From positions 410,669-474,668 of the forward strand of contig NZ_JAUNLP010000001.1 in assembly GCF_030532195.1 (NCBI RefSeq): DNA of 64,000 nucleotides, in the 5' to 3' direction. Source of the stretch: Corynebacterium sp. GTDB taxonomy: Bacteria; Actinomycetota; Actinomycetes; Mycobacteriales; Mycobacteriaceae. A program made the translations under genes and the position numbers. Each line of letters begins with the position of its first letter. The first letter of the stretch is position 1. Shown here piece after piece: positions 1 to 10,340 of this stretch. The notes under the pieces are model-generated. The model saw only the letters and a list, made by a program, of their open reading frames with translations, did not search any database and was not told the origin of the DNA.

Positions 1-282
1 CAGGAGGGCAAGCCAGGCCAGGACGGTAAGCCAGGTAAGGACGGTAAGCCGGGCAAGAATGGTACCAACGTTGTTCCGCAGCCGAAGACCAATGTCGAGC
101 CGTGGATCCACATTTCCCCGCGCACTCCGCAGCCAGCTCAGAACAACACCGTTCAGCAGCCAGCCGCTCCGAAGTGCCCACTGGCTATGATTAACGTTGA
201 CTCCTTCCACATCAGCGACAACACTGTCTCTGTGCTGGTCGGTGGCGCAAACGCTGCTCACCAGGCTCTGAAGGTTCTGTAA
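1..282 (+). CDS. Collagen-like repeat protein, C-terminal part (5' end outside window)
   Basis: The last 93 codons of an open frame that enters from the left edge. The first ~20 residues are G-X-Y triplets (GKPGQDGKPGKDGKPGKNG), a collagen-like repeat. A Pro/Gln/Asn-rich stretch follows, with one Cys in PKCPLAMINV, and a ~30-residue tail ending ALKVL. No LPXTG motif or C-terminal membrane anchor is present, so anchoring, if any, must be upstream. Bacterial collagen-like proteins are usually secreted or surface-exposed; the function of this one cannot be named. The gene is on the plus strand, opposite the long minus-strand block that follows, and ends in a strong terminator. Confidence 0.8.
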   Translation, partial: QEGKPGQDGKPGKDGKPGKNGTNVVPQPKTNVEPWIHISPRTPQPAQNNTVQQPAAPKCPLAMINVDSFHISDNTVSVLVGGANAAHQALKVL

Positions 283-318
283 GATCCTGACGAGCTAAGG
301 TTCGTTCCTCAACGATTG

Positions 319-363
319 AACCCCTGACACCTTCCTCACAAGGAAGTGCTGTCAGGGGTTTTA
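319..363 (+). terminator. Rho-independent terminator of the collagen-like gene
   Basis: An inverted repeat, aacccctgaca with tgtcaggggtt, carries an inner cttcc/ggaag stem and is followed by a short T-run. It starts 37 nt after the stop codon. Confidence 0.85.
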
Positions 364-594
364 ATTTCTGCCTAAAAAACACGTGCTCCTGGGGCAGCAC
401 ACGACGTCGTCAAGCAAAATCAGCAGCAACAACAACTTTGCGTGCGCCTACAGTCTTCTCCCCTGCCCCCTACTCCACGTTCTTTGGCGGTCTGCCCAGA
501 TAGCGCTTAACGCTTTTCGACGCACAACACAGGTCGCTCGGGCGTGAAAGATATCATGTAATGCTCCATACGCCCTGCGAAATGTGAGCCAATA

Positions 595-639
595 GAAAAC
601 CCGCAGCGGACGCCTCGATAAGGCCCCCAAACTGCGGGA
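595..639 (-). terminator. Probable terminator downstream of ftsY
   Basis: On the minus strand, CCCGCAG pairs with CTGCGGG (632-638 with 600-606), with a second inner stem GCC/GGC, and TTTTC follows. It lies about 20 nt past the ftsY stop and would end the smc-ftsY transcript. Confidence 0.65.
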
Positions 640-657
640 AATCTAAATTATGAGAGC

Positions 658-2196
658 TTAGCGGCCGCCGAGCAGCGCATCGACAAAACTGTCGGGCTCA
701 AACGGCGCAAGGTGGTCAGCGCCCTCACCAAGACCAACCAGTTTGACGGGCACGCCCAGCTCATTTTGAACCTGGAAGACAATGCCACCCTTGGCGGTAC
801 CGTCCAGCTTGGTCAGCGCAACACCGGTAATATCCACAACATCGCGGAAGGTACGAGCCTGCAGCAGACCATTTTGGCCGACGGTCGCGTCAAGTACCAG
901 AATGACCTCGTCAACCTGTGCCTTCTTTTCCACAACGCGCTTAATCTTGTCCAGCTGATCCATCAGGCCAACCTTGGTGTGCAGACGACCAGCGGTGTCA
1001 ATCAGTACGACATCTGCACCGGATTCAATGCCGTAAGAGACGGCCTCAAAAGCGATCGAGGCTGGGTCTGCGCCCTCAGCACCGCGAACGGTCTCGGCAC
1101 CGACGCGGCGCCCCCAGGTCTCCAGCTGGTCGGCCGCGGCGGCACGGAAGGTATCCGCAGCACCCAGAACAACTCGATGACCTCCGGCAACGAGGACTCG
1201 CGCAAGCTTACCGGTAGTCGTCGTCTTACCCGTGCCGTTGACACCAACGACCAGGATCACAGCGGGCTTGCCCTCATGCGGCAATGCACGAATGGAACGA
1301 TCCATCTGCGGCTGGCACTCTTCAATCAGTACTTCTCGCAGCAAGGCACGAGCCTGCTCTTCAGAGTTAACCTTTTGGCTGGCAATCCGTTCACGCAGCT
1401 TATCGACAACTCGCTGCGTTGCGGCAGCACCGAGGTCCGCCATGACAAGGGTGTCTTCGACTTCCTCCCAGGCATCCTCGTCCAAGTCACCGGCACCCAG
1501 AATGCCGAGGACAGACTGGCCAATTGCATTCTGCGAACGTGACAAGCGACCGCGCAGACGATTCAGACGGCCCTCTGCAGGGTCAATTGTGTCCAGCTGA
1601 TGGGCTGGCTTTTCCGGCTCCGGCTCTGGTGTCTGCTCCGGCTCCTGCTCTGGTGCTGGCGCTGCTTCAGGCGCAGGTTCCGCCTTCGGAGTCGGCTGCG
1701 GCTTTGGTTCCGGCTCTGGCTCTACATCCGGCTCCGCCTTGGGCTCCGGCAAATCAGGCAGCTCAACCGGAATTTCCGGCATCTCCTGATCAATTGGAGT
1801 CTGCAGCGCAGTGGGATTATCCGGGATTTCCAGCCGGCCTTCCGGCAACAGCAATGAGCCGTCCGTAGCCTTACCGTCCGCCTTATCCTTCGGCTGCTCC
1901 GTTGGCTTCTCAACCGGCGGAATAACCTGCTTTTCAACAGGTTTCTCGGTAGGCTTCGCAATCGGTTTTTCCACCGGCTGCTTTTCACGGGTATCAGTGC
2001 CGCCACCAGCAGGAGCGAAGTTGAAACCGCTGGTTGCCTGGTAATTACCAGACTTTTCCTGCTGAGTTAGCTCCTTCGTCTCTTCCTTGGAAAAAGAAAT
2101 GCGCTGATTCTGCCGACGGCGGTACCCGACGACAAAAATCAGCGCGATAATAACGATGATCGCGACAACGAGGATAATCCACTGAGTAGGAGTCAT
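658..2196 (-). CDS. ftsY: Signal recognition particle receptor FtsY
   Basis: SRP receptor GTPase that docks ribosome-nascent-chain complexes at the membrane. At 512 aa it has an N-terminal membrane helix (about residues 6-25), then a long acidic, Pro-rich linker (about 70-200) with PVEKP/PTEKP repeats and (E/K)P runs. The NG domain follows: P-loop GVNGTGKT at 318-325, DTAGR at 400-404 and TKLDGTAKGG at 462-471. These motifs are diagnostic of SRP GTPases, and the N-terminal anchor plus acidic A domain distinguish FtsY from Ffh. It lies 22 nt downstream of smc in the same direction, as in many actinobacteria. The repetitive linker is species-variable and probably disordered. Confidence 0.97.
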   Translation of the reverse strand: MTPTQWIILVVAIIVIIALIFVVGYRRRQNQRISFSKEETKELTQQEKSGNYQATSGFNFAPAGGGTDTREKQPVEKPIAKPTEKPVEKQVIPPVEKPTEQPKDKADGKATDGSLLLPEGRLEIPDNPTALQTPIDQEMPEIPVELPDLPEPKAEPDVEPEPEPKPQPTPKAEPAPEAAPAPEQEPEQTPEPEPEKPAHQLDTIDPAEGRLNRLRGRLSRSQNAIGQSVLGILGAGDLDEDAWEEVEDTLVMADLGAAATQRVVDKLRERIASQKVNSEEQARALLREVLIEECQPQMDRSIRALPHEGKPAVILVVGVNGTGKTTTTGKLARVLVAGGHRVVLGAADTFRAAAADQLETWGRRVGAETVRGAEGADPASIAFEAVSYGIESGADVVLIDTAGRLHTKVGLMDQLDKIKRVVEKKAQVDEVILVLDATVGQNGLLQARTFRDVVDITGVALTKLDGTAKGGIVFQVQNELGVPVKLVGLGEGADHLAPFEPDSFVDALLGGR

Positions 2197-2218
2197 ACCT
2201 CTTATTATGCAGTATTAA

Positions 2219-5200
2219 CTACTCCGACTGCCTGATATCGCCTGCTTGTTCCTTCGCGGATGCCGATGCCGGGGACATGCGCTGGGAAATTACCCGCGTC
2301 ACGCCGTCGCCACGCATGGTCACGCCGTAAAGAACGTTGGCAACATCCATCGTGGGCTTCTGGTGGGTAATGACAATCAGCTGACTTGTCTCGCGGAGTT
2401 CCTCTAGCAGGGCGATGAGACGCCGCAAGTTGACGTCGTCAAGCGCGGCTTCCACCTCGTCGAGCACGTAGAACGGGCTTGGCCGTGCGCGGAAGATGGC
2501 GACGAGCATAGCCAACGCGGTGAGCGACTTCTCGCCGCCGGACAGCAGCGACAGGCGCTTGACTTTCTTCCCCGGCGGACGCGCCTCGACTTCGATGCCG
2601 GTAGTGAGCAGATTATCGGGTTCGGTGAGAACCAATCGCCCCTCGCCGCCGGGAAACAGCGTTTCGAAGACAGCGGGAAACTCCGCCTCTACGTCCTTCC
2701 ACGCATCGGCGAACAGCTGCAGAATCGTCGCATCGACCTCTTCGACAACGTCGATGAGGTCTTTGCGGGCCTTTAAGACATCATCGAGCTGCGTGGACAG
2801 GAAGGAGTAGCGCTCCTCCATCGCCTTATATTCTTCAAGCGCCAGCGGATTAACGCGCCCCAGCACACGCAAGTCCTTCTCAGCCTGCTTGAGCTGCTTA
2901 GTCACGGCAGCGCGGTCAAAATCCTCATCCGGCGCGAAATCAGCAAGCAGATCATCGACTGAGAGTCCCAGCTGATCGACAATGCGTTCTTCCGCCTCCG
3001 TGACACGCACCTGTGCCTGGGCACGGGCAATATCGCCCTGATGAGCAGAATCGGTGAGCAGCGCCAGGTCGCGCTGCGCGTTGTTCGCCTCAGTGCGTGC
3101 TGCCGACAGTGCCTGCGACACCGTCTGCTTCTGCGCTTCGGCATCATCGCGGTCGGCCTCGGCACGCGCGAGCGACACACTGACCTTGGCATGCAGGTCC
3201 TCCGCGAGCTCCGCGACGACCTCCGCCAACTCACGCTGCGCGACCTTCGCCAACTGCGCCTGCTCGTGGCGGTTCTTCGCCACGCGCTCCGACGCCGCCT
3301 GCCTGCGTAGCCGCTCCGCCTTACCACGCACGCTGTTGTGCCGCTCCTCCGCCGTACGCAGGGCAAGACGCGCCTCCGTCTCCATCGCACGCACTGCCGT
3401 CAGAGCTTCTGACGTGCGGTCACGTTCGCTTGTCGACGGTTCCCCCTCCTCGGGGTCACGGTCTACGCGAGCTAAGCGGTCTGCGACTTCCTCCAATTCC
3501 TTCCGGAGTTTGGCCACACGCTCGGTTGCCTCGGCTCCGCGCTGCTCGGCTCGTTCCGCGTCATGGACGACTCCGGACAGCTGTGCCGTAGCACGCGTAC
3601 GCGCATCAGAGAGAACCTTCATACGACTTTGATGCTCACGCAACGCCGCGCGAGCTGCCGCCGCATCGGTGCGACGGTCCTCTTCTTCGGCAGCGGCGCC
3701 GGAGAGCACACCGCCGAGATCACTTAGACGCGTCTGCGCTGCACTGAGTTCTTCCCGAGCCTTCGCAATGTCGGCGGCGATTTCCACACCTGAGGCACGA
3801 CCGCCAGCGCCACCTGCAATCCACCCAGAACCGCGCAGGACACCGTCACGGTCAACAACCCGCAATCGAGTGTCCTGCGCAACCAATTCCCTGGCCTGCT
3901 GATCGTCGTCGCAAGCTACGACATCGACCAGCAAGGTAGTCAAAGCCCCAGAGAGATTTTCCGGAATCGTCAGATGGTCGAGCAACCAACTGGCCTTTGC
4001 CGGCAGAGTAATGTCCAGCCGCCAGGTGTCAGCTGCAGTCGCAGCATCGATAACAACGGCACTGCCCTTGCCGGACGCGACCAGTTCGTCGATAAGCAAC
4101 TCCCCACCGCCCTCGCTGACCAGCGCTTCGGCGGCGGCACCGAGAGCTACGGTAAGGGCCTTTTCCCAGCCGGAATCGACATCGATGACCTCAGAGAGCG
4201 CGCCGAGTCCGTGGTTTTCGCGCAGCCACGCGGTGCCGTCGTTTGCAGCGGCGGTGCGAGCGGTCTCCAGCGCCTCGATGCGCGCGGACAATCCGGAAAC
4301 AGTGCGCTCCAGATCACGCTCGTCGGCACGGAGTTCCTTCAGGCGAGCGGATGCAAGCTCGGCTTCACGGTTCGCCTGCTCATACGCACTTTGCAGCTCG
4401 GGGCCTTCAAGTTCAGCCTCTGCAAGTTCCTGAGCTGCGATTTCAACGGCCTCGGTGGCATCGGCGCGGCGTTCATCGGCCTCATCGGTCTGCTCAGTAA
4501 GCCGTGCGGCTTCTGCTTCAGCAGCTTCCAGTCGAGTGCGCAGAGACTCCTCGGCAGAGATGAGGCGGACAACGCCCTCGCGGCGGTCAGCGATGGCGCG
4601 AACAGCGGCGAGGTGCTCTGCTTCGGCCTCGCGGAAAGCCTCTTCGGCATCAAAGAGAGTCTCGCGGACTTCCTCCAGCTTCTCGCGGGCCTCGGTCTCC
4701 GCCTCAGCGAGTGTGGCCTCCTCTGTAGCAGCGTCATCGGCGCGCTGTTCGAGGAAGTCCGGATCGGGGCCAACCCACGGAGTCACAGAGTGATCGGCAG
4801 CGCGATCAGCGGCAATACGAGCGGTGGCCTGCACACGTTCGCCGAGTGCGGAGAGCCTAAACCACAAGTCGCGCGCGGCATCAGCTGCAGGCGTGATTTC
4901 CTCGAGCTCGACTTCGAGTTCGGCAGTGCGCTCAGCGGCGATTTCTGACCGTTCGGTAGCTGCCTCTACCTTCTCTTCAATAAGCTTGGCCTGACCTGCA
5001 ATGTCATCGAGGCTCGACTGCAAGTCGACAAAGTCCGCAGCGGCCAGGCGCAACTTGGCATCACGCAGATCCGCTTGCACTGTCTGTGCGCGCGAGGCGG
5101 CTTCTGCCTGCCGCTTCAAAGGTTTGAGCTGTCGCGACAGTTCACCAGTCAAATCCTGCAGACGATCCAAGTTGGCCTGCATGGACTGCAACTTGCGCTG

Positions 5201-5731
5201 CGCCTTTTCCTTACGGCGGCGATGCTTGAGCACACCTGCCGCCTCTTCAATGAAAGCGCGACGCTCTTCTGGACGGGACTCCAAAATCTGCGAAAGCCGA
5301 CCCTGGCCGACGATGATATGCATCTCGCGGCCAATGCCGGTATCACTGAGCAACTCCTGGACATCCATCAGTCGTACGCGGGAGCCGTTAATTTCGTATT
5401 CGCTCGCACCGTCGCGGTACATGCGGCGGGTAACGGAGACTTCCTTGTACTGAATGGGCAGCGCACCATCGGAGTTGTCGATGGTCAGCGTGACCTCAGC
5501 GCGGCCCAGGGGCTTTCGACCGGAGGTTCCGGCGAAGATGACATCTTCCATCTTGCCGCCGCGCAGTGTCTTGGCCGAGTGCTCTCCCATAACCCAGGCA
5601 AGTGCGTCTACGACGTTGGATTTTCCTGAGCCATTGGGGCCGACAACTGCGCAAATGCCCGGCTCGAATTTCATAGTCGTCGCCGAAGCGAAGGACTTAA
5701 AGCCCTTCAGAGTCAGCGATTTCAAGTACAT
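2219..5731 (-). CDS. smc: Chromosome segregation ATPase SMC
   Basis: Structural maintenance of chromosomes protein, 1170 aa, a usual length. The N-terminal head has Walker A GPNGSGKS at residues 31-38. Two very long Glu/Ala/Arg-rich coiled coils flank a central hinge around residues 500-640. The C-terminal head carries the ABC signature LSGGEK and Walker B region VLDEVEAALDD. SMC forms the bacterial condensin with ScpA/ScpB, which are not in this window. It starts 35 nt after the glnK stop and precedes ftsY, so it may be cotranscribed with either. The start MYLKSLTLKGFKSF matches the family's normal N-terminus. Confidence 0.97.
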   Translation of the reverse strand: MYLKSLTLKGFKSFASATTMKFEPGICAVVGPNGSGKSNVVDALAWVMGEHSAKTLRGGKMEDVIFAGTSGRKPLGRAEVTLTIDNSDGALPIQYKEVSVTRRMYRDGASEYEINGSRVRLMDVQELLSDTGIGREMHIIVGQGRLSQILESRPEERRAFIEEAAGVLKHRRRKEKAQRKLQSMQANLDRLQDLTGELSRQLKPLKRQAEAASRAQTVQADLRDAKLRLAAADFVDLQSSLDDIAGQAKLIEEKVEAATERSEIAAERTAELEVELEEITPAADAARDLWFRLSALGERVQATARIAADRAADHSVTPWVGPDPDFLEQRADDAATEEATLAEAETEAREKLEEVRETLFDAEEAFREAEAEHLAAVRAIADRREGVVRLISAEESLRTRLEAAEAEAARLTEQTDEADERRADATEAVEIAAQELAEAELEGPELQSAYEQANREAELASARLKELRADERDLERTVSGLSARIEALETARTAAANDGTAWLRENHGLGALSEVIDVDSGWEKALTVALGAAAEALVSEGGGELLIDELVASGKGSAVVIDAATAADTWRLDITLPAKASWLLDHLTIPENLSGALTTLLVDVVACDDDQQARELVAQDTRLRVVDRDGVLRGSGWIAGGAGGRASGVEIAADIAKAREELSAAQTRLSDLGGVLSGAAAEEEDRRTDAAAARAALREHQSRMKVLSDARTRATAQLSGVVHDAERAEQRGAEATERVAKLRKELEEVADRLARVDRDPEEGEPSTSERDRTSEALTAVRAMETEARLALRTAEERHNSVRGKAERLRRQAASERVAKNRHEQAQLAKVAQRELAEVVAELAEDLHAKVSVSLARAEADRDDAEAQKQTVSQALSAARTEANNAQRDLALLTDSAHQGDIARAQAQVRVTEAEERIVDQLGLSVDDLLADFAPDEDFDRAAVTKQLKQAEKDLRVLGRVNPLALEEYKAMEERYSFLSTQLDDVLKARKDLIDVVEEVDATILQLFADAWKDVEAEFPAVFETLFPGGEGRLVLTEPDNLLTTGIEVEARPPGKKVKRLSLLSGGEKSLTALAMLVAIFRARPSPFYVLDEVEAALDDVNLRRLIALLEELRETSQLIVITHQKPTMDVANVLYGVTMRGDGVTRVISQRMSPASASAKEQAGDIRQSE

Positions 5732-5766
5732 GGGGCTAAATTCTACCTATCTGATTAGGGATAGGC

Positions 5767-6108
<342 letters not shown>

Positions 6109-6141
6109 TTACTCCTTATCTATTAGCCATTTATGTTTCCG

Positions 6142-7458
6142 CTAGACCACGGCCTGATTCGGGGAAGCGTATGCGGATTCCCCGTGCTGGCTGACATCGA
6201 TGCCGGAGAACTCGTCTTCCCTATCAATGCGCCAGCCCACGGTGGACTTCAACGCCGTCGCAATAACCCAGGTGAGAATGCCCGAGAAGATCACAGCGAA
6301 CACGGCGATGAGAATCTGAATAACAAAGAGCTTGAGCCCCTCCATGCCACCGCCGGTAAGCAGACCACGGTCATTGGCAAACAGACCGACACCAGTCGTA
6401 CCCCACAGTGCAGCGACCAGGTGCACCCCGACTACGTCGAGTGTGTCATCGAAATTGAACTTGTACTTCAGGCTGACACCCCAGCACGCCAGCGCACCGC
6501 CGATGTAGCCCAGGATGATGGAGGTCACCGGGTTCATGTCACCGGCTGCCGGTGTGATGGTCACAAGACCTGCGATGACGCCGGAGGCCGCACCCAGCGA
6601 GGTGGCGTGCCCATCACGAATACGCTCCAGCGTAATCCAGCCGAGCATGCCGACACAGGCAGCAACAGTGGTGTTTACCCAGGCCAGACCGGCATTGCCA
6701 TCCGCGGCAAATGCGGAGCCCGCGTTGAAGCCAAACCAACCGAACCACAGCAGGGCCGCACCCAGCATGACCAGCGGCAGGTTGTGAGGACGGTGCTGGC
6801 TGTTGATAACCGACTTGCGCTTGCCGACGATAATCGCCAGCACCAGAGCTGCCGTACCTGCGGCGATGTGAACAACCGTGCCACCGGCAAAGTCAATTGG
6901 AGCAATCAGCGCCTCACCGTCGGCCACGCCGAAGAGCTTTGCCGACAAGCTCTCCGCGGAGTGACTCAGCAGTCCGCCGCCCCACACCATGAAGGCCATC
7001 GGGAAGTAGACCACCGTCGACCATGCGCCGACAAAGATCAGCCAGGTGGAGAACTTCACGCGCTCAGCCAGTGCGCCGGAGATAAGCGCCACCGAGATGG
7101 CGCAGAAGGTCAGCTGGAACCCGATATCAATGATGTTCGGGTAGCCGCTGGCACCTGCGATGTAGTTGCCGTCGGCATCTGTAATCGAGTTACGCAGGCC
7201 GAAAAACTCGAATGGGTTGGCAAAAATTCCGCCGATGGACTGCGTGCCATACGACATCGACCAACCCCACAAGACGTAGATGGCACCGACGACACCAACG
7301 GCACCAAAGCTCATCATCATCATGTTGAGCACCGACTTCTGCCGCGACATGCCGCCGTAGAACAGCGCAAGCGCCGGTGTCATGAGCAAAACCAACGAAG
7401 CCGAGATCAGCATCCACGCTGAGTTTCCCGACTGTGCAATAACTTCTTCAGGCGTCAT
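6142..7458 (-). CDS. amtB: Ammonium transporter AmtB
   Basis: Amt/MEP/Rh-family ammonium channel, 438 aa with about 11 membrane helices. The family sequences FYGGMSRQKSVLNMMMMSF, WSTVVYFPMAFMVW, DFAGGTVVHI and FNAGSAFAADG are visible, the last two carrying the conserved Asp/His-containing pore regions. A good ribosome-binding site (GGGAGG, 5 nt before ATG) fixes the start. It is the first gene of an amtB-glnK unit. In corynebacteria such units are repressed by AmtR; I could not recognise a convincing AmtR box in the upstream 270 nt. Confidence 0.96.
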   Translation of the reverse strand: MTPEEVIAQSGNSAWMLISASLVLLMTPALALFYGGMSRQKSVLNMMMMSFGAVGVVGAIYVLWGWSMSYGTQSIGGIFANPFEFFGLRNSITDADGNYIAGASGYPNIIDIGFQLTFCAISVALISGALAERVKFSTWLIFVGAWSTVVYFPMAFMVWGGGLLSHSAESLSAKLFGVADGEALIAPIDFAGGTVVHIAAGTAALVLAIIVGKRKSVINSQHRPHNLPLVMLGAALLWFGWFGFNAGSAFAADGNAGLAWVNTTVAACVGMLGWITLERIRDGHATSLGAASGVIAGLVTITPAAGDMNPVTSIILGYIGGALACWGVSLKYKFNFDDTLDVVGVHLVAALWGTTGVGLFANDRGLLTGGGMEGLKLFVIQILIAVFAVIFSGILTWVIATALKSTVGWRIDREDEFSGIDVSQHGESAYASPNQAVV

Positions 7459-7611
7459 CTCTGCCTCCCTGTTTCTTCAGTAGGTAGTAATAAATTTAAA
7501 CGACATTCCTCCGTATTTGCGTAGACTTTTTCTTCTTTATGAAGTATTTACATTAGCTTCCCACCCCACAACACCGTTAGTCCCACCCGCCCGCATTACG
7601 CTCAGGCACAG

Positions 7612-7662
7612 AAAAACCCCCCGCTACCTGCACAGAAAATTCCACACAGGGCGAGGGATGAA
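7612..7662 (-). terminator. Possible terminator downstream of the acylphosphatase gene
   Basis: On the minus strand a GC-rich stem (CCCTCGC with GCGGGGG, one mismatch, plus inner CCTG/CAGG) is followed by TTTTTC. It lies about 65 nt past the acyP stop. The stem is imperfect. The rest of 7459-7726 is AT-rich and probably carries the amtB promoter. Confidence 0.45.
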
Positions 7663-7726
7663 AAACTTTTGACTTTTTAACGCGCTACACCAACACGGGG
7701 GCAAAACACGCGGAGCATATGCCCGC

Positions 7727-8008
7727 TTAACGACGGTCGAAGCTGCTCAATGTCCCCTTCGGCTCATTGAACATCGGCACCACGGTTGTCACAGTCCCCG
7801 GAGTATCCGGACCTTCTAGCCAGGACAGCAGGGACTCACACGCATCCCGTGGCCCCTCGGCAACAACCAGTACTCGACCGTCCGGATAGTTCTGCGCATA
7901 CCCAACCAGCCCCAACTCCAGTGCGCGAGCGCGGGTGTACCAGCGAAAGCCGACACCTTGGACACGACCGTGTACCCACGCGGTGAGGCGGACGTCGTTA
8001 AGCGGCAT
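7727..8008 (-). CDS. acyP: Acylphosphatase
   Basis: Small enzyme hydrolysing acyl-phosphates, 93 aa from the chosen start. The signature [21 protein letters not shown] contains the catalytic Arg of the phosphate loop, and the following [16 protein letters not shown] fits the family. I chose the ATG at 8008 ([14 protein letters not shown]) over upstream in-frame starts because the family begins shortly before this sequence. It overlaps the end of the symporter gene by 11 nt, suggesting translational coupling. In mycobacteria acyP sits just upstream of smc; here amtB-glnK intervenes. Confidence 0.92.
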   Translation of the reverse strand: MPLNDVRLTAWVHGRVQGVGFRWYTRARALELGLVGYAQNYPDGRVLVVAEGPRDACESLLSWLEGPDTPGTVTTVVPMFNEPKGTLSSFDRR

Positions 8009-9467
8009 TGGCATCACGTACCGTCATTGGATCGGAACCATCCCAGCATTCAATCTTGTCGTGACCGGGGAGATTCGGCAGATCATCGCGGTGGAACACC
8101 GGGTTTAGGCCCTTGGCCTTCTGCGCGGAGTAGTTGCTCAGCAGCGCGACCGCCGCGCCACCCAGCGGCAGGATGGCGATGATATTAATCGTTGCCATGA
8201 TTGCCGAGAACGTATCCGCCAGTGCCCACACCAGCGGCACCGAACCGATTGCACCACCGACGACGCACAGCACGACCAGCACGCGGACAGTGTTCAGTGC
8301 AGCCTTGCTCTTGGCCAGGAACGGAACATTGGCCTCGGCGTAGTAGTAATTACCCATCAGCGAGGAAAACGCCAGGAAGAAGATGATGACGGTGACAGCG
8401 TGGATGGCCCAGCTACCGACCTGCGCGGACAGGGCGGCCTGAGTCAGCGCGGTGCCCTCTGCGTCGCCGCCAAATTGCGGGTCGGACAGCAGAATAATCA
8501 CGGCCGTAATGGTGCAGACGACCCAGGTATCGAAGTAGACACCCATTGTCTGAATAAGTCCCTGCTTGACAGGATGCGACACCGATGCGGTAGCAGCGGC
8601 GTTCGGGGTCGAGCCCATACCGGCCTCGTTGGAGAACAGACCACGGCGGATACCCTGCATCATCGCGGTACCCACGGCTGCACCTGCGATTTCACGGATG
8701 CCAAAGGCGTGCTCGAAAATCAGCTTGATCATGGCCGGTACCTCGGTGATGTTGAGCGCCAGCACAATCAGACCGAGAACGATGTAGGCCACTGCCATGA
8801 TTGGCACGACAATCTGCGTGACCGCCGAGATGCGCTGCACGCCACCGAAGATAACAACACCGGTCAGAATCGCCAGCACAATGCCAACACCCAGCTTGAA
8901 GCCAGTGGAGTCATTGCCAGTCGACTCCGCCACCGCCGCAGTAATCGAGTTCGACTGCACAGCATTGAACACAAAACCGTACGTCACCGTGATAGCCAGC
9001 ACGAACAGCGTTGCCACCCAACGCCAGTTCTCCCCCAGCCCCTTGGTGATGTAGTACGCCGGACCACCGCGGTAGGAATCCTTATCGCGCACTTTGTACA
9101 GCTGCGCCAGCGTGGACTCCACAAAGCTGGTCGCACCACCGATTGCGGCCAACAACCACATCCAAAACACCGCGCCCGGACCGCCAGTGGTGATTGCCAC
9201 CGCAACGCCTGCGACGTTACCGGTACCCACACGGGATGCCGCTGAAATAGTGAAGGCCTTGAAGGCCGAAATTCCCTTGACACCCTCCGAGATGTCCGAA
9301 GGCTTTTCCGTGATCGCCTTGAACATCTCCGGAATGTAGCGCAGCTGCACCACGATGGTCCGCCAGCAGAAGTACAGGCCCGCACCGCTGAGCAGCAGAA
9401 TCATGAACAGCCAGTACTTGTCGTTCCAGGCGTTGACCCAATCGGTCGCCGTTTCCATGAAGCTCAT
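7998..9467 (-). CDS. Alanine/glycine:cation symporter (AGCS family)
   Basis: Sodium-coupled amino-acid symporter, 489 aa, with multiple hydrophobic helices. The sequences [39 protein letters not shown] and [17 protein letters not shown] are characteristic of the AGCS family (DagA/AlsT-like). The likely substrate is alanine or glycine with Na+. It starts 9 nt after mutM ends and overlaps acyP, so it rides in the same operon. In mycobacteria the corresponding place holds unrelated small genes, so this is probably a lineage-specific insertion. Confidence 0.92.
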   Translation of the reverse strand: MSFMETATDWVNAWNDKYWLFMILLLSGAGLYFCWRTIVVQLRYIPEMFKAITEKPSDISEGVKGISAFKAFTISAASRVGTGNVAGVAVAITTGGPGAVFWMWLLAAIGGATSFVESTLAQLYKVRDKDSYRGGPAYYITKGLGENWRWVATLFVLAITVTYGFVFNAVQSNSITAAVAESTGNDSTGFKLGVGIVLAILTGVVIFGGVQRISAVTQIVVPIMAVAYIVLGLIVLALNITEVPAMIKLIFEHAFGIREIAGAAVGTAMMQGIRRGLFSNEAGMGSTPNAAATASVSHPVKQGLIQTMGVYFDTWVVCTITAVIILLSDPQFGGDAEGTALTQAALSAQVGSWAIHAVTVIIFFLAFSSLMGNYYYAEANVPFLAKSKAALNTVRVLVVLCVVGGAIGSVPLVWALADTFSAIMATINIIAILPLGGAAVALLSNYSAQKAKGLNPVFHRDDLPNLPGHDKIECWDGSDPMTVRDANAA

Positions 9468-9476
9468 GGGAAAAGT

Positions 9477-10340
9477 TTAGCGCTGGCACCTAGGACACAG
9501 ATAACTCGATCTATTCGCAAATGGCAGCCGCACAATCGCGCGCCCACACCGCGGGCACGGCTCACCCGCGCGACCATAGACATTGAGGCTCCGCTCAAAA
9601 TAGCCACTTTCTCCATTGACGTGCACATATAGCGCGTCGAAGCTTGTCCCACCCGCCGCGAGTGCGCGCCGCAGCACCACCTGTCCTTCACGCAAGAGCT
9701 TCGCTAACCGACGAATCGACAGGTCACTAGCCGGTACGCGACCATCAACCTTTGCCGCCCACAGCATCTCATCGGCATAAATATTGCCGATACCAGAGAC
9801 AATATTCTGGTTGAGCAACACACTTTTGACAGCTGCGCGCGAGCGCACCATGCGGTGCGCAAGCGCCACCACATCGAGATTTGGCTCAAGCAAATCAGAC
9901 GCGATATTCGCAGCCGGTTCGGGCACCATGCGGCCGCGGGATTCCACGAGCTCGCAGGCCCAGACCCACCCAAATGTGCGCTGATCATTAAAGTTGATCA
10001 GGTGCCGTGCGCCGTCCGGCAAGCTCATATCAAAGGCTGCCCGGGTGTGGCGACCGGGATCTGTCTCTGGCGTGTACGGAGGCTCAACGCGCAGTTGGCC
10101 GCTCATGCCCAAGTGGATGGCGATGGCGGAGTCGTCGTCAAGCACGAGCCACATAAACTTGCCGCGCCGATCGGTAGCGATAACGCGTCGGCCTTGCGTG
10201 CGTGCGATAAATTCGGCGGCACCACCGGGCTGACGACGCACAGCGCGCGGATTGTAGACGAACGTCTGGTCGATGCGACCGCCGACGACATACGCGTCAA
10301 GCCCGCGGCGAACGGACTCGACCTCAGGGAGTTCGGGCAT
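9477..10340 (-). CDS. mutM: Formamidopyrimidine-DNA glycosylase MutM (Fpg)
   Basis: Bifunctional glycosylase/AP lyase that removes 8-oxoguanine, 287 aa. The N-terminus MPELPEVE carries the catalytic Pro2 and Glu3. The C-terminal zinc finger shows CPRCGRA and YLCPRCQR, and the NIVSGIGNIYADE helix-two-turn-helix region is intact. Its ATG overlaps the rnc stop codon by one base (TAATG), indicating coupling. This is the rnc-fpg order found throughout mycolic-acid bacteria. Together with mutT1 at 22.4 kb it forms part of the GO system against oxidised guanine. Confidence 0.97.
   Translation of the reverse strand: MPELPEVESVRRGLDAYVVGGRIDQTFVYNPRAVRRQPGGAAEFIARTQGRRVIATDRRGKFMWLVLDDDSAIAIHLGMSGQLRVEPPYTPETDPGRHTRAAFDMSLPDGARHLINFNDQRTFGWVWACELVESRGRMVPEPAANIASDLLEPNLDVVALAHRMVRSRAAVKSVLLNQNIVSGIGNIYADEMLWAAKVDGRVPASDLSIRRLAKLLREGQVVLRRALAAGGTSFDALYVHVNGESGYFERSLNVYGRAGEPCPRCGRAIVRLPFANRSSYLCPRCQR

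Larger units (their letters stand above)
283..657. other. Gene-free intergenic stretch between convergent genes
   Basis: About 375 nt between the collagen-like gene (+) and ftsY (-). It holds the two terminators listed separately, one for each gene. The middle, roughly 370-590, shows no ORF with a ribosome-binding site, no tRNA and no clear repeat; I see nothing further in it. Confidence 0.6.

Noticed and set aside
6133..7422. 429-codon plus-strand frame over amtB
   Set aside because: Shadow of amtB, rich in His/Arg/Gln as expected from the reverse of a membrane protein.
7459..7560. AmtR binding site upstream of amtB
   Set aside because: The region is AT-rich and promoter-like, but I could not find a sequence convincingly matching the AmtR motif.
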